Assembly (NCBI RefSeq): GCF_010091925.1
Contig: NZ_WVID01000011.1
Location: 215,196-279,195 of the forward strand
Reading direction: 5' to 3'
DNA length: 64,000 nucleotides
Source of the DNA: Nostoc sp. B(2019)
GTDB taxonomy: Bacteria > Cyanobacteriota > Cyanobacteriia > Cyanobacteriales > Nostocaceae
In this document: positions 56,178 through 64,000 of the stretch, piece by piece
Numbering within the stretch: position 1 is the stretch's first letter
Layout: every line of letters starts with the position of its first letter
Made by a program: the position numbers and the translations under genes
The notes under the pieces: generated by a model
What the model was told of the DNA's origin: nothing
Seen by the model: the letters and a program-made list of their open reading frames with translations, nothing else
The model's database searches: none

Positions 56178-56360
56178 TCACTTAACCAATTTCTGACGTT
56201 CGGATACTTCTGAGTTATCAGCCGGAATAGACCGGATCAATTCCCGAATTACATCGGTTGCAGCTCTGCCTGTTATTTTGCAGTATTGTTCAAGTTTCTC
56301 TACCTCGCCTGAAGTGAGATTTACTGTGAGTCGTTTAATAGCCCATTTTTTATTATTCAT
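56178..56360 (-). CDS. Ribbon-helix-helix protein, paralog
   Basis: A 60-residue RHH protein: KRLTVNLTSGEVEKLEQYCK, then GRAATDVIRELIRSIPADNS. It is a paralog of the gene at 55877 and lies upstream on the same strand. The pair may form homo- or heterodimeric repressors. No partner toxin is visible. Confidence 0.78.
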   Translation of the reverse strand: MNNKKWAIKRLTVNLTSGEVEKLEQYCKITGRAATDVIRELIRSIPADNSEVSERQKLVK

Positions 56361-56935
56361 GGTTCACTCTTACAATACGCCTGGAGAATGTGTGTATTAG
56401 ACTCATCCGCAAATTTAGATGAGTTTTTTTCCAAAAAGCAAGTGTTAGTCTGGAAACAGATCTGAAAACAAAGTGTCGTTAGCCGAAATCTGACGTTGAT
56501 GAACTATTAGCATCCCTTCAAATAAAGTCCTTTGCAAGATCAACAGTTGCTAATATTACTCTTTTGACAATTTATCCGTTCACCTATTTTTAGATAAATA
56601 CCCTTTAGAAGTACTTAAAGTTAAGAGTTGATGTGATTGAGGATACGCGGTAGTCAAAAGTTAGCTCTACCATTGGTGTATTGCAAAAGCTAGAGATGAT
56701 CTGGTAACAAACTGAACGTAGGAACTTCATATAGAGGATTGTACAATATCAAAAACAAGACTTACGCAAAAGTTGCCAAAAACCTTAATTTATCGTTCGC
56801 GTAGCATGCCGGAGGCATACCTCTTTCTGGTGCGTCGACTCCGCCAACGTGCAGCGTCTATCTGCGACACGCTGCGCGAACGTAGAGAAGAATTCGTAGA
56901 GTATGCGTAAGTCCTAAAATAAATTATCTGTAATA
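56361..56935. other. Spacer upstream of the RHH genes
   Basis: It holds the inverted-repeat element at 56759-56913 and otherwise nothing I can support. The left part should include the RHH promoter. Confidence 0.4.
56759..56913. mobile_element. Inverted-repeat element with GACTTACGCA ends
   Basis: GACTTACGCA at 56759-56768 and its complement TGCGTAAGTC at 56904-56913 border about 155 bases. The interior is GC-rich palindromic sequence (CGCGTAGCATGCCGGAGGCA, then CAGCGTCTATCTGCGACACG). GGACTTACGCA also occurs alone near 14165 and 46670. No target duplication is evident. It is likely a MITE or repeat built from such ends. Confidence 0.6.
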
Positions 56936-59900
56936 TCAGGTCGTGACAACAGCCGCTTCTGGGATTGCACCCTGCATTTTGCTCAAAGTGTCAATGAGAC
57001 TTTGCAATTGTTTATCTGCTTTGAGAACTGCTAAGCCGCGTACTGTGACTTTACCAGGTGAGTAGACAAAACGGGATTTGAGATTTTCTGGTAAATTTGC
57101 CGCCAATAAATTCCAAGCTGGTTCTTCCATTGGTGTTTCTAAAATGACATGCTGCTTATTTTCTGGTTTAATACGGCTAAATCCTAATTTTTTCGCTAGT
57201 TGTTTGAGTTCCATCACACGCAAAAGTTGACTAGCAGATACAGGTATAGCACCATAGCGATCGCTCCACTCACCAGCAATTTGTGTTAATTCTTCTTTAG
57301 ATTTAGCTGTTGCTACCGCACGGTATGCACTCATCTTTTGATCCAAATCGGTGATGTAATCTGCTGGGATAAATGCTGTGAGGTTGAGGTCAATCTGGGT
57401 ATCGTCCACTTGGGGAATTTCTTGGCCGCGGATTTCTCGAATTGCTTCTTCTAGCATTTCCATATACAAATCAAAACCGATCGCATCCATTTGACCAGAT
57501 TGTTCTGCACCTAACAAGTTACCCACACCCCGGATTTCCATGTCGCGCATTGCTAGCTGATATCCAGAACCTAGCTGGGTGAATTCCTGAATCGCTCGTA
57601 ACCTTTGCCGTGCGGCATCGGATAATGTCCGCTGCTTCGGATAAAATAGCCAAGCGTGAGCCTGAATCCCAGCACGTCCCACACGTCCGCGTAACTGATA
57701 CAGCTGCGCCAACCCGAAGCGGTGAGCATCTTCAATTAAAATGGTGTTGACTCGCGGAATGTCTAAGCCAGATTCAATAATCGTCGTACAAACGAGAATA
57801 TCAGCATCACCATTGCTAAAGGTAATCATGGTTGATTCTAATTGACTTTCATCCATTTGACCGTGAGCGATCGCAAACCTTCCCCCCGGTATCATCTCCC
57901 GCAAACTTGCTGTTGTCTCTTCAATTCCCTCAACTCGTGGAACCACATAAAACACCTGTCCGCCTCTATCTAGTTCTTGGCGAATCGCACTACGGACACT
58001 TTCTGGGTTCAGCGGTGCTAGATGGGTTTTAATTGGACGTCTGGTGGGGGGTGGTGTGGTAATCAAACTCATTTCCCGAATACCTGACAAAGACATATAC
58101 AGAGTCCTGGGGATGGGTGTGGCGGAGAGAGTCAGCACGTCAACCTGAGTTTTCAAGCTTTTAATTTTCTCTTTTTGGTTCACCCCAAACCGCTGTTCTT
58201 CATCCACCACCAATAGTCCTAAATCCCGGAATGCTACGCCTTTACCCAAAAGTTGGTGCGTCCCGACAACTATATCTAATTCACCCGTTGCTAATCGCTT
58301 TTGAATATTGCGACGTTCTTCAGCGGTACGGAAACGGTTGAGTAAACCGACATTCACAGGGTAAGGAGAAAAGCGTTCTTTGAGAGTGTGATAATGTTGC
58401 TGAGTAAGAATAGTAGTCGGTGCAAGTAGGGCGACTTGTTTGCCAGAAGTGACAGCTTTGAAAATCGCGCGAATTGCCACTTCTGTTTTTCCGAAACCGA
58501 CATCCCCACAAACTAAGCGATCCATTGGGCGATCGCTTTCCATGTCGCGTTTAACATCTTGGACAGCTTTGAGCTGATCTGTTGTCGGTTGGTAGGGGAA
58601 GGAATCTTCCATCTCTTCTTGCCAAGGCATATCGCCTGGGTAGCTAAAACCTTGTTGTTGCGATCGCGCCGCATAAAGTTTCAGCAAGTCTACCGCCAAC
58701 TTCTTAATGGCTTTACGGACTTTATTCTTGGTATTTTCCCAAGCTTTCCCGGTCATCTTGTTGAGTTCCGGTGCTTTATCGCCTGTGCTGCGGAACCGAG
58801 ATAGCGCACCTACTTGATCGGCTGCGACTCTGAGTAACCCGTCAGCATACTGCACCACCAAATAATCACGAGTTTCGTCATTAATCGTCAAACTTTCTAA
58901 CTTGACAAATTTACCAACCCCGTGGTTACGATGAACCACATAATCGCCTGGACGCAGCTTATTCGCATCAACTTGCTTAGAAATAGCTTTGCGGCGTTTG
59001 CGAAGATAGCCGGGAGTCGCTAAAGAGTGCTGTCCATAAAATTCCCGATCTGTGACGACTATCAGCCGATACGTGGGCATGATAAAGCCTTCTAGCTCCG
59101 CCAGACCAGAATACTTGAGAGCTACTGGCGTATGGTTGATTTGGAGCTTTTCAATCGCTTGGTAATCACGGGGATTAGGAATAAACTGAGCAGGACAGTC
59201 ATGCTCTTGCAATAGAGAGACAGAACGTGAAGGCTGGGCAGAAATCAGCCAGCTAGAGAAATTGCGATCGCGTTCTTGACGGATAGTTTCAGCTAATTTA
59301 GCAAATTGGTGTGGCGTAACTGGAACAGATCTACTAGCCAGATTAATTCCACTATTTTCCTCTGCTAGTTCCGATAAATATAATGTTTTAAATTTTGCAA
59401 CCTCAGCCAAACAGTCATCAAACGAACAGTGAATCTTCGGTAACTGGTTGGATTCTCCAGTTACTAATCGCCATTGTTCTTCGGCATTTTCCACCCAGCG
59501 ATCGCTGTGAGCATGGCACTGTTCTGGCTCATCAATGGCAATCAAGGTATTTTCTGGTAAGTAGTCTAGAAGTGAGGCTGGTTGATTGAAAGCTAACCCC
59601 AAAAAGCGACGACTACCTTCTAGTGCTGAGTCCTGAGTTATGAGTTCTGAATCAGAATTTAACTCAGCACTCAGCACTTGGAACTCAGTACTCGTTTTCA
59701 GTGCTGCCATGACGATGGGAGCGAAGCTAGTAGGAGTCAGAACTAGCTGGTCAATTTTATCAAGTGCCGAACGTTGAGTTGCTGGGTCAAATTCTCGGAT
59801 TTGCTCAATTTCGTCACCAAACCATTCCAGCCGCACTGGTAACTCAGACGAAACCGGGAACACATCAACAATATCGCCGCGCCGACTCCATTGCCCTTCA

Positions 59901-60523
59901 GTTTCCACCAAAGGCACTCGCTCGTACCCCAAAGTCGTAATTTTCTCACTAAAGCTATTTAGGTCAAATTCCATCCCCCGCTTTAGAGTCAGGCAAAAAG
60001 ATGTAAAAGCCTCTGGTGGTGGTAAGTGCTGTTGCAAAGCCACTTGAGTAGCGACAATCGCCATCTGTCCTCTCTTACAAAGTTCTGATCGGAGGAAGCC
60101 TCCGCTCAGACTTTGCGCTTTGTCATTTGTCCTCTGTCCTTGATTTGTTTCTAATGACAATTGACTAATGACTAATGACTCTTGACTCTTGACCAAATCC
60201 GCTAATACCTGCATTTGTCCCCAACTCATTTCGGTTTCGGGGTCAAAAGGTTCGTAGGGGGAAGCTTCGGAGGTAGGGTAAAAATATACACTCTTCCATC
60301 CCATTGCCTCCAATTGTGCGTAAACGCGCCCAGCTTCCTCTAGAGTGGCGCAGACTACAAACAAATTTTTGCCTTCAGTTTGTGCTAACGCCGAAGCCAC
60401 CAAGCCTTTAGGCAGGCGGGGAATGCCATTTAACCGTAGTTCTTGTTGTCGATTAAGCTTAGAGATAAATTCAGTGGTGAGTGGCGATCGCGCCAAAGCA
60501 CGCACAATAGAAGAAAATGCCAT
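56936..60523 (-). CDS. mfd: Transcription-repair coupling factor
   Basis: A 1195-residue Mfd, which removes stalled RNA polymerase and recruits nucleotide excision repair. The UvrB-homology part (1-450) is followed by the RNA polymerase interaction domain (about 510-580, [20 protein letters not shown]), the RecG-like translocase (Walker [23 protein letters not shown]) and the C-terminal domain. Two stretches in the N-terminal part look inserted: about 113-150 and 275-302. Both carry intergenic-type repeat sequence in frame. The essential motifs are intact, so it should work. Confidence 0.95.
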   Translation of the reverse strand: MAFSSIVRALARSPLTTEFISKLNRQQELRLNGIPRLPKGLVASALAQTEGKNLFVVCATLEEAGRVYAQLEAMGWKSVYFYPTSEASPYEPFDPETEMSWGQMQVLADLVKSQESLVISQLSLETNQGQRTNDKAQSLSGGFLRSELCKRGQMAIVATQVALQQHLPPPEAFTSFCLTLKRGMEFDLNSFSEKITTLGYERVPLVETEGQWSRRGDIVDVFPVSSELPVRLEWFGDEIEQIREFDPATQRSALDKIDQLVLTPTSFAPIVMAALKTSTEFQVLSAELNSDSELITQDSALEGSRRFLGLAFNQPASLLDYLPENTLIAIDEPEQCHAHSDRWVENAEEQWRLVTGESNQLPKIHCSFDDCLAEVAKFKTLYLSELAEENSGINLASRSVPVTPHQFAKLAETIRQERDRNFSSWLISAQPSRSVSLLQEHDCPAQFIPNPRDYQAIEKLQINHTPVALKYSGLAELEGFIMPTYRLIVVTDREFYGQHSLATPGYLRKRRKAISKQVDANKLRPGDYVVHRNHGVGKFVKLESLTINDETRDYLVVQYADGLLRVAADQVGALSRFRSTGDKAPELNKMTGKAWENTKNKVRKAIKKLAVDLLKLYAARSQQQGFSYPGDMPWQEEMEDSFPYQPTTDQLKAVQDVKRDMESDRPMDRLVCGDVGFGKTEVAIRAIFKAVTSGKQVALLAPTTILTQQHYHTLKERFSPYPVNVGLLNRFRTAEERRNIQKRLATGELDIVVGTHQLLGKGVAFRDLGLLVVDEEQRFGVNQKEKIKSLKTQVDVLTLSATPIPRTLYMSLSGIREMSLITTPPPTRRPIKTHLAPLNPESVRSAIRQELDRGGQVFYVVPRVEGIEETTASLREMIPGGRFAIAHGQMDESQLESTMITFSNGDADILVCTTIIESGLDIPRVNTILIEDAHRFGLAQLYQLRGRVGRAGIQAHAWLFYPKQRTLSDAARQRLRAIQEFTQLGSGYQLAMRDMEIRGVGNLLGAEQSGQMDAIGFDLYMEMLEEAIREIRGQEIPQVDDTQIDLNLTAFIPADYITDLDQKMSAYRAVATAKSKEELTQIAGEWSDRYGAIPVSASQLLRVMELKQLAKKLGFSRIKPENKQHVILETPMEEPAWNLLAANLPENLKSRFVYSPGKVTVRGLAVLKADKQLQSLIDTLSKMQGAIPEAAVVTT

Positions 60524-60761
60524 AAGTTGCTTGTGTGGGAGTCGTAGCAGGTCAGAAAAGATTGAGGCAGTTTATGTCCACTATTTTAAAAGTGTTAACA
60601 GCTGTCTCATTCTTTCTGTGGAAGAATAATGCATAACTACTAAATAGACTGTAGAAATATAACTACTACTTTATGTACAGTTAAAGCGTTTATAGAAACA
60701 CCTTTAATACTAGATACTAGGGATTGAGCTAAGTTCGCATTGATAAGCGGCAATTTTAAAC

Positions 60762-62090
60762 ATGTCCTCCACCACTTTGGAAATTTTAATCGTTTTAGTA
60801 CTCATTATTGCCAATGGTATATTTTCTATGTCTGAGATGGCGGTCGTCTCGGCACGCAAGGTGAGACTACAGCAGCTTGCCAATCAAGGAGATGCCAAGG
60901 CACGAGCAGCATTGAAACTAGCTGAGTCTCCAAATCAATTTTTGTCTACTGTTCAGGTCGGAATTACCTTGATCGGGATACTGACTGGTGCTTTTGGAGG
61001 AGCAACAATCGCCAATCGGCTGGTAGTTTATGTGCGGCTTGTTCCCTTTTTAGCGCCTTATAGTGAACCGCTCTCCTTCGGGATAGTAGTTTTGATCATT
61101 ACTTATTTATCGCTCATTGTCGGCGAGCTGGTGCCAAAGCGTCTGGCATTAAACAACCCAGAACGAATTGCAGCTATTGTAGCTATTCCGATGCGAGCCT
61201 TGGCGGCGATCGCTTCCCCAATGGTGTATCTCTTAAGCGCTTCCACAGATATGGTACTACGAGTGTTAGGTATTACCCCTTCTACTGAGCCGCAAGTCAC
61301 TGAGGAAGAAATCAAAATTTTAATCGAGCAAGGTACTGAGGCGGGAACCTTTGAGGAAGCCGAACAGGATATGGTGGAGCGAGTCTTTCGCTTAGGCGAT
61401 CGCCCTGTCAGCTACTTGATGACACCCCGTCCCGATATTGTCTGGCTGGACTTAGACGACTCTCCCGAAGAAAACCGCCACAAGATGGTTGATAGCGCCT
61501 ATTCCCGGTATCCAGTTTGTCAAGGAGGACTTGACAATGTGCTGGGTATTATCCCCGTCACAGACTTATTAGCCCGGAGTTTTCGAGGTGAACCACTGGA
61601 CTTGACTGTAGGATTACGACAACCCGTATTTGTCCCAGAAAGCACCCGTGGCTTGAAAGTTTTGGAATTGTTCAAGCAAACCATCACTCACATGGCGGTG
61701 GTAGTGGATGAATACGGCGTGATTCAAGGATTAGTCACTCTCAACGACATCATGAGCGAAATCGTCGGAGATGTTCCTTCTACAGATGGACAAGACCAAC
61801 CACAAGCTGTACAAAGGGAAGATGGTTCCTGGCTATTGGATGGGATGTTGCCTGTAGAAGAGTTTTTGGAACTATTCGGTATGGAAGAGTGGGAATCTGA
61901 GGAGCGAGGCAGTTATCAAACGTTAGGTGGTTTTGTAATCACTCATTTAGGTCGGATTCCTACCGCAGCAGATCATTTTGAATGGCAAGGTATGCGTGTT
62001 GAAGTGATGGATATGGATGGCAACCGCGTTGACAAGGTGCTAGTTGTACCAACGGCAAATAAATCAGCGGATGCTACAAAGGCTGAGTAG
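60762..62090 (+). CDS. CNNM/CorC-type transporter (hemolysin-related)
   Basis: A 442-residue protein: a CNNM/DUF21 membrane domain (about 1-200), two CBS domains (about 210-340, starting YLMTPRPDIVWLDLDDSPEE) and a CorC_HlyC transporter-associated domain (about 355-430). Related proteins move Mg or other divalent ions; the name hemolysin is historical. ATG 60762 is well placed. Confidence 0.9.
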   Translation: MSSTTLEILIVLVLIIANGIFSMSEMAVVSARKVRLQQLANQGDAKARAALKLAESPNQFLSTVQVGITLIGILTGAFGGATIANRLVVYVRLVPFLAPYSEPLSFGIVVLIITYLSLIVGELVPKRLALNNPERIAAIVAIPMRALAAIASPMVYLLSASTDMVLRVLGITPSTEPQVTEEEIKILIEQGTEAGTFEEAEQDMVERVFRLGDRPVSYLMTPRPDIVWLDLDDSPEENRHKMVDSAYSRYPVCQGGLDNVLGIIPVTDLLARSFRGEPLDLTVGLRQPVFVPESTRGLKVLELFKQTITHMAVVVDEYGVIQGLVTLNDIMSEIVGDVPSTDGQDQPQAVQREDGSWLLDGMLPVEEFLELFGMEEWESEERGSYQTLGGFVITHLGRIPTAADHFEWQGMRVEVMDMDGNRVDKVLVVPTANKSADATKAE

Positions 62091-62378
62091 CTGGGTATGG
62101 GGCATGGAACATGGGGGAAAGGGAAAGGGGGAAAGGTGAAAATCATCCTTTTAGCCTCTGTTACAAAGTTGAGCCAGTCGCTTGGGCGGGTTCCCCGACT
62201 TGTGCGTTAGCGTAGCGGTAGCGACGCAGGAGCGTCACTGGCGTCTGTTCGGAGGAAGCCTCTCTACGTTCGCGCAGCGTGTCGCAGACAGACGCTCCGC
62301 GAACTGCTCAGGCTTTACCCTTTACCCTTTAACCTTTTCCCCAATCCCCAATCCCCAGTCCCCAATCCCCAATCCTTT
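62091..62378. repeat. Repeat-filled spacer
   Basis: Palindromic repeats fill 62161-62310, including GAGCCAGTCGCTTGGGCGGG (kin of 25252-25292 in reverse), TTGTGCGTTAGCGTAGCGGT and CGGAGGAAGCCTC (62250-62262). The last is also found inside mfd at 60090-60102. 62335-62374 is a run of CCCCAAT heptamers. No gene is present. Confidence 0.8.
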
Positions 62379-63587
62379 TTAAGTCCGAGATAGACGTTTA
62401 ACAGGTTCACCCGCTAGCATTTGATGCGCTTGTTCTAGAATTTGGGGGATTTTATCAGCGTGGGGACTGTCAGATAGACATTGCCGTAAGTCGAGTTCAC
62501 TTAGCCTATCTGCTTTGTTGCCAGGGAACCAATGACTACCGCTACCTAGCAGGTTGTAGCGCATTTTGGCATACTCTACCAGATCGTAGGCGATCGCTAA
62601 ATTCCACAGCCACAAAATCACCCGAATATTTAACTCACCTGGCGTTTCTTCAAAGGTGGGTAAATTAGTCTGCCAGGTTTTCACCCAATCTTCTCCTAAA
62701 GTGGCGTAGACGCGCAGCGGCTTGTCGAAAGACATCGCTTCTGCTTCCAACCGTGCCAAAATTGGTGGCAAAATTTCTGATGCGTTATCCAGCAACTCTA
62801 AAGTTTTCAGGTGTTCATCGAAATCTTGTGGTTTGGCCGCTCCCAAACTCAAGGTATGCACCTCTTGATGACTCAAACAAAACAAATCATTAAAAACCAT
62901 CGGGCTTAAGGGAGCGCAAAGATTTACTAACTTTTGCGGTGGTTGATAAAGCATTCCCCCTTTATCAGATGGGCTAATAATAAACACTCCCATATCATGG
63001 CGTTTAGCAGCTTCAATTGCCGCCCAATTCCATTGATTAATGTAGTACCAGTGCAGGTTAACGTAATCAAATTGATTAGTACTAATCGCCTGCACAATCA
63101 GATCTGTTGCTCCATGTGTAGAAAAGCCGATAAATCTGACTTTTCCCTCAGCTTGCAACTGTTGCGCCACTTCCAAACAGCCACCGGGGCGGATACTGTA
63201 GTCCAAAGACTCAGCATGGTTGATGCCATGTAATCCCAATAAGTCAACATAATCTAGCTGGAGGTTTTGCAACGATTGTTCAAATGTCTCGCGGAATTCT
63301 TTCGCATCTGCCTTTGGGCTAACTTTGGTTTGGACAATCAACTTTTCGCGGGGAAACTTAGGCAATATTCTCCCTAACTGCATTTCCGAAGTGCCATAAC
63401 CACGAGCAGTCTCAATATGATTAATGCCCACCTCAATTGCTCGTCTAATAGTCGCTTCAAGATTTGCCTGGTTGTCGGTAGGAATTTCCGAATCGGGAAC
63501 ATCCTGCCATTTGAACTGGTATCTCATGCCACCGCAGGAAAACACTGGCATCTGTAACTCTGTACGTCCAAAGCGTCTGTATAGCAT
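62379..63587 (-). CDS. Aldo/keto reductase
   Basis: A 402-residue AKR-fold protein. The TIM-barrel starts with RRFGRTELQMPVFSCGGMRY. The catalytic area has GINHIETARGYGTSEMQLGR, where the usual Asp is Glu; the Tyr, the Lys in IVQTK and the His in LLGLHG are kept. The extra C-terminal 100 residues are typical of one AKR subgroup. The substrate is unknown. Confidence 0.88.
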   Translation of the reverse strand: MLYRRFGRTELQMPVFSCGGMRYQFKWQDVPDSEIPTDNQANLEATIRRAIEVGINHIETARGYGTSEMQLGRILPKFPREKLIVQTKVSPKADAKEFRETFEQSLQNLQLDYVDLLGLHGINHAESLDYSIRPGGCLEVAQQLQAEGKVRFIGFSTHGATDLIVQAISTNQFDYVNLHWYYINQWNWAAIEAAKRHDMGVFIISPSDKGGMLYQPPQKLVNLCAPLSPMVFNDLFCLSHQEVHTLSLGAAKPQDFDEHLKTLELLDNASEILPPILARLEAEAMSFDKPLRVYATLGEDWVKTWQTNLPTFEETPGELNIRVILWLWNLAIAYDLVEYAKMRYNLLGSGSHWFPGNKADRLSELDLRQCLSDSPHADKIPQILEQAHQMLAGEPVKRLSRT

Positions 63588-64000
63588 TAGTGAATTTTTA
63601 ATTCCTTCCCAAATTAAAATCTAAGGTTTTAAATCTAAAATTGCACTAGCGATGCATAACGCACTGCAAATCTTTGGCGGTGCGTTACGCTGGCGCAATA
63701 ACATACCCTACGAAACTAATGTTTTAGTGTTGAGCACGAAGTTCCGAGTTCTGAGCACGAAGTTTCGAGTTCCGAGCACGAAGTTCCGAGTTCCGAACAC
63801 GAAGTTCCGAGTTCTGAGCACGAAGTTTCGAGTTCCGAGCACGAAGTTCCGAGTTCCGAACACGAAGTTCCGAGTTCTGAACACGAAGTTCCGAGTTCCG
63901 AGCACGAAGTTCCGAGTTCTGAGCACGAAGTTCCGAGTTCTGAGCACGAAGTTTCGAGTTCCGAGCACGAAGTTCCGAGTTCCGAACACGAAGTTCCGAG
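63588..64000. repeat. 21-bp minisatellite running off the window
   Basis: From about 63728 to 64000, thirteen copies of a 21-base unit (CACGAAGTTCCGAGTTCTGAG with small changes) occur head to tail and continue beyond the edge. The part before it (63588-63727) holds a GGTGCGTTACGCTGGCGC motif like that at 6137. Open frames through the repeat are artefacts of its length being divisible by three. Confidence 0.88.

Noticed and set aside
63708..63989. A 93-codon minus-strand frame of repeated TRNFVL units
   Set aside because: It is produced by the 21-bp tandem repeat and has no start signal or family match.

Overview
The window is chromosomal DNA from a filamentous, Nostoc-like cyanobacterium. 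The evidence is the very frequent HIP1 octamer GCGATCGC, genes for the photosynthetic subunits PetN and PsaJ, a Ycf46-type AAA protein, a CYP110-like P450, the split PntAA/PntAB/PntB transhydrogenase, and intergenic spaces full of heptamer tandem repeats and palindromic dispersed repeats of the Nostocales type. I saw no rRNA, tRNA, CRISPR array, prophage or full-length transposase.

Layout. 1-5831: the 3' end of sbcC, a long AT-rich spacer, a PAS-PAS-GGDEF-EAL c-di-GMP enzyme, an SH3 protein and the AAA ATPase. 6217-9644 (minus): the conserved cluster rpmH-rnpA-PH domain protein-yidC-jag-yceD, which joins ribosome, RNase P and membrane-insertion functions; rpmH is a 44-codon gene. 9801-14119: a DUF2808 protein, then the pntAA-pntAB-pntB operon with a clear terminator. 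14997-16888 (minus): an unusual patch of toxin-antitoxin debris, with a PIN toxin broken by one stop codon, a frameshifted MazF-type toxin and a third antitoxin-like remnant that has lost its start codon; the antitoxin genes before the two broken toxins are intact. 17002-23891: petN with a small membrane protein gene, a DEDDh exonuclease, a P450, an intact Phd/RelE module, an aminotransferase, yjbQ and lipB. 24530-28735: hpf (lrtA) with a long leader, htpX, several hypotheticals and a single-domain PCP_red protein. 28873-33642 (minus): a Trypco1-like protein, a SWIM zinc protein and a SWI2/SNF2 helicase. 34414-42960: pnp, a caspase-fold protein lacking both catalytic residues, sat, a Uma2 protein, an overlapping pair of unknown genes and mnmA. 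43389-50589: a 42-bp minisatellite, a SPOR-like protein, the NAD(P)H-hydrate repair enzyme, a second SWIM protein, a divergent solitary psaJ and a HAD phosphatase. 50839-53448: the LPS-export set lptA-lptB-lptF/G. 53481-56360: a MITE-like element with perfect target-site duplication, a CBS protein, a proline/glutamine-rich protein and two paralogous ribbon-helix-helix proteins. 56936-63587: mfd, a CNNM/CorC transporter and an aldo/keto reductase, ending in a 21-bp minisatellite that runs off the window.

Most genes are housekeeping. What stands out is how strongly small repeats and decay have shaped the region. Repeat-like sequence sits in frame inside mfd (twice) and inside the SPOR-like gene, a short inverted-repeat element has inserted after lptF/G, and toxin genes have died beside intact antitoxins. 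I did not find a clearly new multi-gene system. The best candidates for new biology are the pseudo-orthocaspase, the solitary divergent PsaJ, the in-frame repeat insertions in mfd, the MITE and the toxin graveyard.
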